A stretch of 64,000 bases of DNA from contig JAMXDE010000055.1 in NCBI GenBank assembly GCA_026770025.1, positions 1 through 64,000 on the forward strand, in the 5' to 3' direction. The stretch comes from Craspedostauros australis (lineage: Eukaryota > Bacillariophyta > Bacillariophyceae > Mastogloiales > Achnanthaceae). The notes beneath the pieces were generated by a model. It saw nothing but the letters and a program-made list of their open reading frames with translations. It did no database searches and was not told the origin of the DNA. Of the stretch, positions 10,197 through 20,678 are shown one piece after another; the first letter of the stretch is position 1, and each line of letters opens with the position of its first letter. Both the position numbers and the translations under genes were made by a program.

Positions 10197-13100
10197 ATGC
10201 TCGCCACAGCGTCGGTGCATGACGACACTCCGGTCCAACCAAGTCCTCACCTGGAGAGTGCCTCGTCCACGTGCATGTCCACATCAGATGGTGACTACCA
10301 ATGTGATGGCGACCTCATCGACCCCACCACTACGTTCTTCAAGGACGGCTGCTTTGCGGGTGGATTTCATGGGAGGCAAAAAGAGTTGAGGACGATGCGT
10401 CATGTTTTCTATCGAGTGATGGCGCAGAATAGAGCCAGCAAGGCGCCCGATGGAGGCGAGGTACTGAAGCTGACATCTCCGGCAACAACCCCAAACGACG
10501 TAAACAAGAGTGGCGCCGAGCCTTGGGTTCCGGCTGTGTTTGTATGGGGTGCCAGCGGGACGGGCAAGTCAAAGCTCGTGGATGCGTTCTGTTCCCAGCT
10601 TTGCGAACAGTCAGGGGACGGGCACAAGATTATCATCATCAAGGGCAAGTTTGAAGAATCCCAACGACACAATCCCTTCGCCGCCATCACGCAAGCATTC
10701 TCGGGCTGGTGTGCCGAATTAGCGTCCCAAGCTGCCACCCCCAGTGTTGCTTCTGGGAGATTGGCCGCGATCAGCGATGCCGATGGGCACAAAGACAGCA
10801 AGAGCAAGACGGCGACGGAGCTTCAACGTCTGCGTCGAAGAGTCAAATCGAGCTGGATGACATCACAGCAAAAGGATCTCCTCATTTCCTTCATCCCGGC
10901 CCTGTCCATCCTATTGAACAGCGCCAGTGATGTGGCGGCCGAAGCGAAGAATCAAGGCGCGACGGCTCCAAAACCTCCGACCGACTTCTCCACCGAGACA
11001 TCGTGGAACAGGCTCCAGTACACGTTCACGCAATTCCTCAGAATCATATCGACCAAGGAATGTCCATTGGTGATGGTGCTCGACGATCTGCAGTGGGCGT
11101 CGCAGGAGAGCATGGATCTGGTATCCACCATCCTGCACCGGCCTCACCTACTTTTGATCGGCACCATCCGTCAAGAGACCAATCCTCACTCACCGGGCGA
11201 GCTGCTGGAGCCGAATGCTACTCTCCCGTTCATGAAGCTTCTGAATGACATCCGTCAGTCATCGTCTCGGGAAGACGTTCCGACAGAGCTCAGAGCCAAG
11301 ACGAGAAACGCTCCCATGCCATACACCAGCATCCATCTCGCGGATTTTTCTCCGCAAGAGCTCTACGACTGGGTGTCGAATCTCCTCCAGCTTGGGGGCG
11401 CAGATCACAGCGATCATGATGCGTTCGTCGGTCGACTCACCGAGCATTTGTACCAACAGACTGGCGGCAATATCTTTCACGCCATCCATCTGTTGCGAGA
11501 GATGGAGCGCACGCATGGCTTGGCATACGATGCCATCTCCTCCCAATGGAAATTCCAAGATGACTCCCATTCGAACACAAGTGGGAACGGGGGATCGAAG
11601 GCAACAGGACCGCAGGGTATCACCTATCTCCTAACATCCAGGATTCGATCCTTGCCTCGTCCATTGCAAAAGGTCTTGGCACTCGCATCGTACATCGGAT
11701 CATCCTTCGACTCAGGCCTGCTTCAGATGCTGCAGGACTATGAAGTCCGACACAACCGCAGCGCAGAAGATATCCTTGGCAACGATGAAAGCAACCTCAG
11801 ATCCTCCCCAAACATCCCCGATGACGACATTCCGGTCGTCGAATGGCTCGAACAAGCGGTGCTGGAAAGCATGCTGCACAACTCGATCGGAGGCACTACG
11901 TACTCCTTTGCGCATGATCGCGTCCAGCAGGCGGCCCGGAGTCTCGTACCCTTCGGCGAGATCCGCATCAAGCTCCAACTGCGCATCGGCCAATGTCTGT
12001 GGAACATATGTGCAGCGTCCACAGATGGTACCCAGTCTTCCGAGAAAGGGGACGGAGCCGCTCTTGCAACGTCCCGTGCAGCCACGGATGATGGTGCCCT
12101 GCTTTTTGTCGCCATGGAATATCTGAATTTGGCACGAACGAAGGATCATCTGCAGGCCGCCAAGCAGAATCTGGAAGTCGGCGAGCACGCGTTGAAGATC
12201 GCCGCTCTCATCCCAGCCGCCAAATATCTGCAAATCGCGACAGAGCAATTGAAGAAGGCCCATGGCAACCCATGGAAATATCAATACGAGCTCACACTGC
12301 GCTTGATTCGTTCGAGAGCAGATCTTGAGTTGGCTGTTGGCAATTTCGAGCTGGGGTTTTCGTTGAGCGACGAACTCTTGCAGCATGCCCAGTGCATCCC
12401 ACACAAGCTTCCCACCTACCACTCCATGGCGGATGCCTTGGCAAGACAGGACAAGCACAAGCGCGCGCTTGAGATGAGCCAAGCCAGCGCCCAGCTGTGC
12501 GACGTGTATCCCAAGCGCGGGTTCCTGGCCAGATCCGTATGGCAACTGATGTCGGCAAGATCCTATTTTGGACAAACAAGTGACGACGAGTTCTTCAGCC
12601 GATGCCCCGTGACGACAGACCCCGCCACAATCCAATCCATCGGATTCCTGCAACAAATCGCGGTGCGGAGCTACGTGTGTCAATCCACCCTCACGTGGGT
12701 GCTGTCCACGGTTCAGATGGTTCAGATCACCCGAGCACAAGGCATCTGCGAAGGCTCCTGCCAAGGACTGGCCATGTTCGCAATGCTTCATCTTGTCCTC
12801 GGCGAGTACTCCAACGCACGAAGATACATCGAACTCGCAAAGAAGGCCATTCACAAGGTTGACGGGACACGAATCCGCGCGTTGGTTTACAACGTTGCGG
12901 CCATCTACATCGACCCATACACGAAGGAGCCTGCGGAGATCAGCTCTGACTTTCAAGAGGCATACAAAGCCGCCATGTCGAGTGGTGACTTTGAGATAGG
13001 CATCGTGTCTCATTTTTCAAGTCTCATTTATGCATACATGGAGGGATACCCGTTGGACGGCTTATCATCCGCTGTCGATTCTGCCTTGCAACAATTCACC

Positions 13101-14084
13101 ATCTACAAGATCGAGGCCCACTCCAAGCTCATGCCAGAGTACGTCCTTGCCCCCAGGTACATGGCTGGCATCCTCAAGCTAGATTGGGATGAACTTGGCA
13201 ACCTCAAACAGTTCGAAGGTGGCGATCCGTACCTCCAAAACACCGCGCACTGGAGCCGGTTACACCTTGCGGTCTTCTTCCGCAAGTTCGAGTTTGCCGA
13301 GGTCCTGTTCCACCTTGTGGACAACGCCAAGGTGAGCGACCTCGCGTACTCCGTGGCATCATCCATACCCCAATTGGGCGGTCTGATGGCATCGAACCGT
13401 TATCATCAGACGAAACAAAGGAAGTACATCTCGATCCTCCGAAAGCAAAAGCACATACTCAAGCAAATGTGCGAAACAAAAGGCAACAACGTGCGTCACC
13501 ATTACCTCCTATTGCGAGCAGAAATGAAGGCCATCAAGATGGGCCCACGAACGCCCACGTACGTCCAAGCATGTTACGACGAAGCGATCGAGAAGGCCAG
13601 ATCGAGAAACCATATCCACGAAGCCGGCCTGGCGTGCGAGATGGCCGGTGAGGCCTTCTTACGAATTAGCACGCGCGATGCTCGGGACAGAACATCCAAC
13701 CTCATCCGCCATTACTTCACACGCGCCGCAGAATTCTACGAGGCTTGGGGCGCCGTCACCAAATGCGAGGACCTGCGACAGCGGCGCGGAGATCACATCG
13801 ATGAAGATCTTGTGCGCCACGCACGAAAGAGCGACGGCGTCATTGCCCAAACAGTCGCACTTATGGATCCGCAGAGATTGGATGCCTGCTTTGATCTTGT
13901 GACTGTGCGTACTCCAGAGGCAACTGTGGTTCCAACTGTCACGAGCACTGGATTGAGGAGCGACGATTTGCGGTCAAGAGCCAGGCAAAACGAGAAGTCG
14001 TACGCCATCCATGAAACTGTTGAAGGCCATGCCAATGGTGATGATGACGATGACGATCTATCAGTATTGACAGACATGTCTTGA
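10197..14084 (+). CDS. Large STAND-type ATPase with C-terminal helical repeats
   Basis: A protein of 1295 residues in one uninterrupted frame. After a short acidic head comes FHGRQKEL (about residue 57), the typical lead into an AAA_16/STAND ATPase. Walker A is GASGTGKS (118-125). Walker B with its sensor is LVMVLDDLQWAS (291-302), the DDLxWA signature of the MalT/LuxR-type and serine/threonine-kinase-linked ATPases. A winged-helix-like part follows (YLLTSRIRSLPRPLQKVLALAS), then long stretches of paired helices with repeated Ala/Leu spacing (from about residue 640 to 1200), which resemble TPR. The C-terminus is an Asp run before LSVLTDMS. No kinase, cyclase or DNA-binding domain is visible. 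Such proteins are usually signal-responsive scaffolds that oligomerise on ATP binding. The partner is unknown. Confidence 0.8.
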   Translation: MLATASVHDDTPVQPSPHLESASSTCMSTSDGDYQCDGDLIDPTTTFFKDGCFAGGFHGRQKELRTMRHVFYRVMAQNRASKAPDGGEVLKLTSPATTPNDVNKSGAEPWVPAVFVWGASGTGKSKLVDAFCSQLCEQSGDGHKIIIIKGKFEESQRHNPFAAITQAFSGWCAELASQAATPSVASGRLAAISDADGHKDSKSKTATELQRLRRRVKSSWMTSQQKDLLISFIPALSILLNSASDVAAEAKNQGATAPKPPTDFSTETSWNRLQYTFTQFLRIISTKECPLVMVLDDLQWASQESMDLVSTILHRPHLLLIGTIRQETNPHSPGELLEPNATLPFMKLLNDIRQSSSREDVPTELRAKTRNAPMPYTSIHLADFSPQELYDWVSNLLQLGGADHSDHDAFVGRLTEHLYQQTGGNIFHAIHLLREMERTHGLAYDAISSQWKFQDDSHSNTSGNGGSKATGPQGITYLLTSRIRSLPRPLQKVLALASYIGSSFDSGLLQMLQDYEVRHNRSAEDILGNDESNLRSSPNIPDDDIPVVEWLEQAVLESMLHNSIGGTTYSFAHDRVQQAARSLVPFGEIRIKLQLRIGQCLWNICAASTDGTQSSEKGDGAALATSRAATDDGALLFVAMEYLNLARTKDHLQAAKQNLEVGEHALKIAALIPAAKYLQIATEQLKKAHGNPWKYQYELTLRLIRSRADLELAVGNFELGFSLSDELLQHAQCIPHKLPTYHSMADALARQDKHKRALEMSQASAQLCDVYPKRGFLARSVWQLMSARSYFGQTSDDEFFSRCPVTTDPATIQSIGFLQQIAVRSYVCQSTLTWVLSTVQMVQITRAQGICEGSCQGLAMFAMLHLVLGEYSNARRYIELAKKAIHKVDGTRIRALVYNVAAIYIDPYTKEPAEISSDFQEAYKAAMSSGDFEIGIVSHFSSLIYAYMEGYPLDGLSSAVDSALQQFTIYKIEAHSKLMPEYVLAPRYMAGILKLDWDELGNLKQFEGGDPYLQNTAHWSRLHLAVFFRKFEFAEVLFHLVDNAKVSDLAYSVASSIPQLGGLMASNRYHQTKQRKYISILRKQKHILKQMCETKGNNVRHHYLLLRAEMKAIKMGPRTPTYVQACYDEAIEKARSRNHIHEAGLACEMAGEAFLRISTRDARDRTSNLIRHYFTRAAEFYEAWGAVTKCEDLRQRRGDHIDEDLVRHARKSDGVIAQTVALMDPQRLDACFDLVTVRTPEATVVPTVTSTGLRSDDLRSRARQNEKSYAIHETVEGHANGDDDDDDLSVLTDMS

Positions 14085-14412
14085 AGAGGTGGCGGAGGTT
14101 CCGCAGGACAAACTTAGCTATAGTATTGTGCAAAAACATTTGGGACAGGCGCAGCTGGAAGAGAAGGACTGGCTGAGGCGGGGAGCATTTGGAATTCACA
14201 CGAACCCTTCGGCGACTGCGCGGCCTGCAAAATACTCTCAATTCTCTGGCTGCGTAGTGCAAATAGTTGAAGCAAGATGGAAGTGTATTCATAACTTAGG
14301 TGGCCATAAGCAGAATAGAAAGCTCTCTCTCTCTCTCTCTCGAGTTTTTTGTGTTCACGTTGCGTCACAAGTCGTTATGTAGGCCAATGTGCTGTTCTCG
14401 CTGCACACTTCT

Positions 14413-14703
14413 TTACGTGCACATTGACGGCATGAGGAGCCGGCCGTGCACGGCACGTAGACTTTTTGATGAAGAAGTTGTCTCCGACCTTGTTGTTTTC
14501 ACCGTGCGCAATCCCGAAGCAAAGGTTCCTCGGCATGCATTCTCCGCACCAGTGAGCAGTCTCGCGCCGTTCTTCACGGTTCTGGCCAGCAGATCATTCA
14601 CACCATCACCGTCCTTGATGCTGTTGAATCGGGCCTCGGCTTCTTCAGCCGCCACGACCCCACGAGTTGCCTCATCGTTGCAACCGGAGATACTCTTGAT
14701 CAT
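14413..14703 (-). CDS. Short unrecognised minus-strand frame, weakly supported
   Basis: A frame of 96 residues from MIKSISGC to the stop at 14413, open for about 35 codons further upstream. Composition is balanced, with an alanine/glutamate-rich helix-like part followed by a basic Ser/Thr-rich tail. No family is recognised. It may be a real small exon, or the antisense of nothing in particular. I list it only because it is cleaner than the surrounding frames. Confidence 0.2.
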   Translation of the reverse strand: MIKSISGCNDEATRGVVAAEEAEARFNSIKDGDGVNDLLARTVKNGARLLTGAENACRGTFASGLRTVKTTRSETTSSSKSLRAVHGRLLMPSMCT

Positions 14704-15319
14704 CGTTCCACTGTCGTCGGCAGGACCCTCGGCTGCAACGACGAATTCTGCACATGCGCCATCTCCATCGCCATCATGATGAATGGGGCCATGACTTCAC
14801 CAGCCGAGAATAGTCACCGTCAGTCCACTACAGCCCGTGATCTTTTTTCCGTTGCGTTGACCTTGATCTTGCTCTTGAGATCTTCTTCTTCTTCAAGGCT
14901 TGGAGCGCTGCCTGATAGGCACTTCAATGCACATCGGAGGCCACCGCATCATCGTGATTGTGAATAGCCGCCACAATTCGGCGTTGGTGTTCGGAACAAA
15001 GGAATCTGAAACAAAACTGTTTCGGGACGCGCTCTGAGTCACTTCGAGCCACGTTGATTCGGACACGAGCAGCGGATCGATCAGCACATGGCGAGTGCAT
15101 CTCCGTCTGCCGTACAAATCGATGAGAACAATGGGAACTCGGCATAGAAGAGTAGAATAGGAATAAAAAAGCGATACTGGTGGCGAACAGGACTGGAACA
15201 ACTTCAGCACTCCAGCACCCCCGGCACGCTGGCGATCCACTCCATCCATGCAGTACGACCTAGCACTACCGTCGCTCGAGACTGACCATACTGAATGGAG
15301 AGCACATCATGGAGATGCA

Positions 15320-15347
15320 GCGCCAACAGCGCCAACAGCGCCAACAG
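15320..15347. repeat. 9-bp tandem repeat (gcgccaaca)3
   Basis: Three perfect units of gcgccaaca in intergenic sequence, followed by degenerate caacaccaac copies. Confidence 0.8.
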
Positions 15348-16433
15348 CAACACCAACATCATGCGACGTGTGAAGCTGTGCGTATGAATGCAACTCTACA
15401 CGAAGAATGGGTGGTATGTGGCTTGCCTTTCACTTGGTCGCTTGGTTGATTGATCGTCGCAGAGTGTTGCTTGCCATCACAAAACATCGCGACTTGTGGC
15501 GAATTGTGGCGATCTGTTTGACTGTTCATTCAATAGACGAGAGTTGTCTCAACAAAGGACAACAAATGGGCATTGAGCCCAACAATACGGGACCAAACCA
15601 CGAGTGTGCGATATTTGTAGCTATTTCACTTATCGAGATCAATCGATTCAGTTCTTGGTCTTGTTGCGCCTGTCGGCTACAGTCACCAATCAAAACACGC
15701 GGGCGCGACATCCAGTCATTCCCGATGTCGAACAAAACCAACGCCACAAAATCAACACATCACATCGCATCACATCACATCTTCTACTCATCCCATGACC
15801 AATACTCAAACGATGTCGTTCATACCAGTATCAACAATCGGCACCGCTGGTACTATTAACACTAGTAGCACTATTAGCACAACTAGCACGACTAGCACAA
15901 GTAGAACTGTTGATGGTATTGAATTGACGCTCCAATCCATCAGAACAAACGATTCATTGGAGTCTCGGCACAAACGAAACTGGGGGTACGGGTGAGAAGC
16001 AAGACCAATTGCCATGATGAATACATGCGACGAGCACTCCAGCAGAGTGAGAGTACATACTAGTATGCTCAAGTAGATGCAACAGTCGATGGATCGCCCG
16101 CTCGAGCAAAGTGCCATCAACATGGGTCTTGCTCTTGCAATCCGCAACCGATTGTAGTCCTGCGCCGACATTTATCTTGCAATGGACTCAATTCGATGAT
16201 CGATCGAGATGTGCCATGCACAAGCCATAGAGCAGTATCAGTCCTGCATACTCCTCCTGCACCAGCGAACGAGTGAATACAGGAATGCATGAATGAGTGG
16301 AATGCAACCTCCTTTGGATTCCATTCCATCCCTCGTCGTCTCTTCTCATCTCATCTCATAAAATCCAATCGCATTCAACAGCAACAATATCAGCGCATCA
16401 CAACAACAACGTACTCGCACTCGAACTCGCCAT

Positions 16434-16471
16434 CAACACCAACACCAACGCCAACGCCAACGCCAACACGA
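16434..16471. repeat. (ccaacg/ccaaca)n hexamer repeat in the trypsin 5' leader
   Basis: A run of about six hexamers alternating ccaaca and ccaacg ends about 10 bp before the trypsin ATG at 16482, so it probably lies in the 5' untranslated leader. The local strand is A/C-rich and almost free of G for about 100 bp. Confidence 0.7.
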
Positions 16472-16481
16472 ACGAGCAACC

Positions 16482-18097
16482 ATGAAACTTTCATCAGCCC
16501 TTCCCATCTTCATCGCAATCATCGCGGCTACCTCAAACACCGCCGCATCGGCAACAGACCACAATTCTGCCGCCGGCCGTGACACCCAACATGACACCGA
16601 AGGGCGCGCACTCAGAGGCGGTGCCCACACCAACAATTCTGCTCCGCATCATCATGATTCTCACACCAACGCGAAGAAGACCACGCGTGGCGGAGATCGT
16701 CCAAAGAGGCATGGACATGGCAGCAGCCCAACCCACAACAAGCGCACCCACTCCATCAATGCCAACAACTACGAGACGCACATCGTGGGAGGAAACGAAG
16801 CGACGAAGGGAGAGTACCCAGAGTTCGTCCATTGGGCCGTGGGATGCGGCGGATCGCTCATCGCACCTGACATCGTCCTCACTGCGGCACATTGCGACTC
16901 CGATCAGACCATCGGAATGGACGCCATCATCAGTGCGTATGATGAGTTCGCATGGAACCAGCCAACAGGACCTGACGCACGCAAGATCGATGACAAGCGC
17001 GTCCATCCAGACTACGCTGCCACTCAGATCAACGACATCATGCTCTTCCGTCTATCCAACCCTGCACCATCCAATGTGCCCATGATGAAGATCAACAGCA
17101 AGTTCGGCACTCCAGGGACAGATGGGTCAGGAAATCCGCAGACCATGACAGTGATTGGTTTCGGTGACACATCGGATGGCGGCTTCCCATCGGAGACTCT
17201 GATGGGCCTGGACATCCAGCAGGTCGATACTGCGTGGTGCAACAATCAGGACAGATACAATGGACAGGTCAGCGATGAGGCGGAGTTCTGCGCTGGCTTC
17301 GTGAAGGATGGTGTCCACCAGGGTGCCAAGGACTCATGTCAGGGTGACTCTGGCGGTCCCGTGTTTGTGACGAAGGGCGGTGAGCGCGTCCAGGTGGGCG
17401 TGGTGTCTTGGGGTATCGGCTGTGCTCAGCAGCGATATCCTGGTGTGTACGCTCGTGTGAGCAACACGTACGAATGGATCAAGGTACGTACATCCGAGTG
17501 GGTGCATGCATGTCAATGCATGATGGAAGTATGCTCGAAGTATGGTTGAAGCATGAAAGAGTGTGGAGAGTATGGTGAGTATGCAAAGATGTATGGTATG
17601 ATCACAGCAGCGAGCTCACTATTCCATTCCATTCTATTGTACTCTTCCCCACTCTCCCAATACTCCTACACCCACAGGAGAATGCATGTGCCATGTCCAA
17701 AGTACCATCCGAGCTGTGTGGCGCAGGAGGTGGAAACAGCAATGATGAGAATGACAACAACAACGATGATGGTGGCGATGATGACAGCTCCTGCATCTCT
17801 GTCACGTTGAAGCTCCGCACCGATGATTTCCCAGAAGACACATCCTTCATGATGTATGACTCTCAAGATTCGAGCACAGAGTACTGGAACGAGTCTGGCT
17901 TCATTAGGTCCAACACTGAGTATCCCGAATACAAGGCATGCGTTCCACGTGATCGCTGTACATACTTTGATTTCTTCGATGCCTTTGGTGATGGCATCAG
18001 CGGAGACGGCTTCGCGTTGGTCGCCGACGGAAAGCAGCTGCACTCTGGTGGCAACATCGGATCGGAGGTGTTGAAGAACATTCCTGATGGTTGCTAG
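16482..18097 (+). CDS. Secreted trypsin-like serine protease with C-terminal domain, 2 exons
   Basis: Exon 1 is 16482-17483 and exon 2 is 17678-18097; the 194-bp phase-0 intron runs from gtacgt to cccacag. Reading on through the donor only adds 21 unrelated codons. The protein is 473 residues. Signal peptide 1-24 (hydrophobic core FIAIIAA, end NTAASA). The propeptide (25-100) is His/Asn-rich and contains RALRGG (42-47). The activated N-terminus is IVGG at 101. The catalytic triad is His137 (TAAHC), Asp185 (NDIMLF) and Ser290 (GDSGGP). Asp284 at the S1 pocket predicts cleavage after Arg/Lys. After WIKENAC comes an acidic Asn/Asp linker. The C-terminal domain of about 100 residues has TDDFPEDTSFMMYD and FDAFGDGISGDGF, like the YGDG-containing beta domain common in diatom and bacterial secreted proteins. 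Extracellular. Confidence 0.9.
17484..17677 (+). other. Intron of the trypsin gene
   Basis: Donor aag|gtacgt, acceptor cacccacag|gag, with a pyrimidine-rich tract (actcttccccactctccca) shortly upstream of the acceptor. Phase 0. The join restores WIKENAC, a typical trypsin ending. Confidence 0.85.
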
Positions 18098-18551
18098 AGC
18101 GAGAAGAGAGAGAGAGAGAGAATAGAGAGGATGGATTGTGTGTGAGACAACAGAACGGTCTTTGTAATGCCAATAGCAACAGCAACGCCAACGACAATGG
18201 CAGCATTATGCAATCCTCCTCTTCCAAGTACGTGTGTTCCACAATAGAGTAGTCGTAGGAAAACCAATCGGAGCGTGGTTGCTCACACAACTCCAGAATG
18301 TGGGATCGTGTATCGCAACAACCGTTGATTGCTTGTCGTGTACTCACGCGGATGTACCATCACCGTCCGAATTGTGGAGCACGTACGGACGACCGCAGTT
18401 GCTGGCGCTGACGCGGGTAGAAGCAAAGCATGAGAGGAATGATAGGGTGTGCCAGATCAAGGAGGGAGGTGTTGCCACCCAATGAGCTGCGATGGTGGTT
18501 GCTTGTGAGGAAGCGGGAGTTTGTTGTTGTTGATGGATTGTGTGTGTGTGT

Positions 18552-18573
18552 GGGGGGGGGGGGGGGGGGGGGG
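18552..18573. repeat. Homopolymer of 22 G next to (tg)n
   Basis: 22 uninterrupted G residues directly after a tgtgtgtgtg run. Length is unreliable in such tracts in most sequencing methods. Confidence 0.9.
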
Positions 18574-18679
18574 AGTTGGATGGGGGGTGGTGGACAGTCA
18601 AGGCGGTGTGTGAAATGCCAGGACCATCCTTGGATGGATATTGTGCAAGCACAAGGGATCCTCCCCGTGTCAAAAAGTA

Positions 18680-18722
18680 GTTTTAACAAGTGTCGGGCGA
18701 TGCCCGACAATACTTCGTTAAA
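18680..18722. other. Long near-perfect stem-loop
   Basis: Inner stem gtcgggc / gcccgac with loop gat, next aagt / actt across a 3-nt bulge, then ttttaac / gttaaaa across a 1-nt bulge: 18 base pairs in 43 nt. It is not next to a gene end (583 bp after the trypsin stop). It could be a structured RNA, the core of a small transposable element, or a protein-binding palindrome. Confidence 0.6.
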
Positions 18723-19570
18723 AGATATTAGAACAGTTACTACACAAGATCAAAGCCAATAGGCGAAGAGAGATGGGTGTTGGAATGGTGCGCACACACA
18801 CATGCGAGGAGATGAGTTGGTTGTTGATGCGTTGCCAAAATCTATAGCCAAAAAACAAGTCACTCCCGTCATCATCCCTGGTGCATTCTTATCTCAACTC
18901 GATTGTTCGCAGAAAAAGGAAGCGCATCGCTCCGACAATAGCACGACAGAGTCGAGGACGAGTTGAGGCGACGTCGTTGACATGTGGCGGTATGTGTCCA
19001 ATGGCCACTCGGATCACCAATACGTACTTGGACGTATCTATTATATAATACAATCATTGAGAGGAACGCTCTGCAGCACTACAGTTCTATTCGAATGGAG
19101 TATTGTGCTCATCTGCAAACATGATAGTATGACAGCGTTGTGCCTAGATCAGGTACCGGCAGTGATGCTCTTGTCCATGTGTTGGATGGGCACCAGACTG
19201 TCATCGTCCTGTATCCAAGAACGACGACGCCCAAGACAACGCCAGAGGTAAAGCCAGCCACTGATGAGCGTGATTGTTCATCCATTCGCAACGCATGTGT
19301 GCAATGGCGAATCATCGGGAGATCTATTCTATGATCTCTTATCTTTCGTCGCGTGCTTCATTGTTTCGTTCCACAGCATTATACATACGTTACTTGATTC
19401 AGCGGTCCACCCATTCAGCCAATCATGCATGCAGACAGAAGAATTTTGTGGATTGTCTTGCGTATGGTATGGTACATCCACTTCCTGTCCGACTCGCTCA
19501 TTGTGAAATCAGTCTCCGCATAGCCACATGCAACAACTGTGGCCCACCCGCACATTCAATTGAAAGGTAA

Positions 19571-19909
19571 TTAGTGCATCTGACCACGAGCCGGATAGTA
19601 GTTGACGCAAGCCCACAATAGACCACCGACCAACTCCTCGATGTTCGGAGAGCTGAATGATGCCAAATGCGACACCTCGAAGAACAGGTTCTTGTTGCCG
19701 TCCACCACGAACAGACCAGGCTCCGAAAATACGCGGGGCTCGGCAGTATCTGGGCGACCAGCTGACATGTACAGTCGCCATTCCTTGGCCTGCTCTGCAG
19801 TGAGGCCGTACGCCAATGGAAGCTTCAGCTCTGCATCGCTCTTGTCGACAACTGCGTCCTTCATGGCAGTCGCTTTCTCCTTCGTATCCATGGAGATGGC
19901 GACGATGCT
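19571..19909 (-). pseudogene. Redoxin (AhpC/TSA-like), C-terminal part, cut off by retrotransposon
   Basis: This is the 3' part of a thioredoxin-fold gene whose 5' part lies at 29057-29232. The frame enters from the insertion point and runs AISMDTKEKATAMKD, then a helical region, LFVVDGNKNLFFE and the end ACVNYYPARGQMH. The YPARG ending after a glycine-rich helix is typical of bacterial-type peroxiredoxin-like proteins. The ATG at 19891 is internal to the original gene, so a short protein starting there would lack the redox motif. The target duplication atgct (19905-19909) sits at the break. The gene is interrupted rather than decayed: no other damage is visible in this piece. Confidence 0.75.
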
Positions 19910-20595
19910 AGTTAGGATTCGGGCGTAGGCGTCGCGAATCGGTGGAGAATGCCTCGTGAATCTGCCGGCTTCGGGATAGCCGTGTGATGCAGTTCAAGAG
20001 AGGTGTGCTGGTTGAAGAGTTATAACTTGTAACGATGAGTAGTAGAGTGCTTTGTAGCTAATCCTTGTCTGTTATTATGAGTTAGCTTATTGGTGTTAGT
20101 AGGGTGAAGAAACGATGCCACACAACTTGGCGAGACCCCACACTGATGCACTTGATTCAGTGCAACAGAGTAGACAATCAATACAGTACTTTGCTCTCCG
20201 CACATGTAGTTACACTGCAGTGTAGGTCATGACAATCAGTGATGACGGTCATGAAGCAGTGGCTGTGGCTGAAGCTGACCCTCGGATTCCATTGCTTGAG
20301 TTGAAGCAGGTTGGATATACATGTTGAGACCACGGTGGTAGTGTGGTGGTCATCAGCATGAAGGAATCGAGGTATGTTGTAGTAAGGAGGATCTGAAGAG
20401 CATATAGTTCCCAGGTGGGGTGTGAGTCAGGTCGGTCAGGTTTTAGTCATGATGGATTCGTGAATGGAGGAGAGAAAGGAGGAGAAAAGATTTGGTGGTC
20501 GATCAAGTCGGAAGATTTCGCGCCAAAAACAAGAATTTCTCCCATCGGGTTGATACCGTGTTCGGCAATAGTCTGTCCCTCATTGAATCTCAACT
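19910..20595 (-). repeat. 3' LTR of the copia element
   Basis: Matches 28372-29056 over its whole length. Terminal inverted repeat agttaggattc / gaatctcaact (imperfect, 11 bp). On the element's strand it begins AGTTGAGATTC and ends GAATCCTAACT, so the usual TG...CA ends are not at the boundary defined by the target duplication. Confidence 0.9.
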
Positions 20596-20604
20596 CTCCC
20601 TCTC
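20596..20604 (-). other. Polypurine tract
   Basis: GAGAGGGAG on the element's strand, directly abutting the 3' LTR, the expected place for the plus-strand primer. Confidence 0.7.
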
Positions 20605-20678
20605 AGTGTTGGGTCGTGATTGGAGTTGTGGTATCGATGAAAACTTCATCCTTCGTTGTTGTTGTCTGTTGTTGGTTG

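Larger units (their letters stand above)
14085..16481. other. Intergenic with possible decayed minus-strand gene
   Basis: About 2.4 kb. On the minus strand, 14413 to about 14806 is an open stretch containing EEAEARFNSIKDGDGVN, and 14924-15145 is another with a plausible but unidentified sequence. They could be exons or remnants of one gene, but I see no joining signals. A (ct)n run lies at about 14322-14342 and a 9-bp repeat at 15320-15347. The 15.4-16.4 kb part shows simple-sequence bias only. Confidence 0.35.
18098..19570. other. Intergenic; (ag)n, G22 run and a strong hairpin
   Basis: About 1.5 kb between the trypsin gene and the split redoxin gene. No supported gene. It holds an (ag)n tract at 18102-18121, a (tg)n run followed by 22 consecutive G residues, and a long inverted repeat at 18680-18722. 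Confidence 0.55.

Noticed and set aside
11712-13013. 433-codon minus-strand frame inside the ATPase gene
   Set aside because: Shadow of the plus-strand ATPase, which has clear Walker motifs.
16590-16625. RxLR motif as proof of an oomycete pathogen genome
   Set aside because: The plastid-targeting signals in two other genes point to a photosynthetic stramenopile, and a four-residue motif alone is weak.
18680-18722. SECIS-like selenocysteine element
   Set aside because: The stem lacks the ATGA/TGAT core and the AA in the apical loop.
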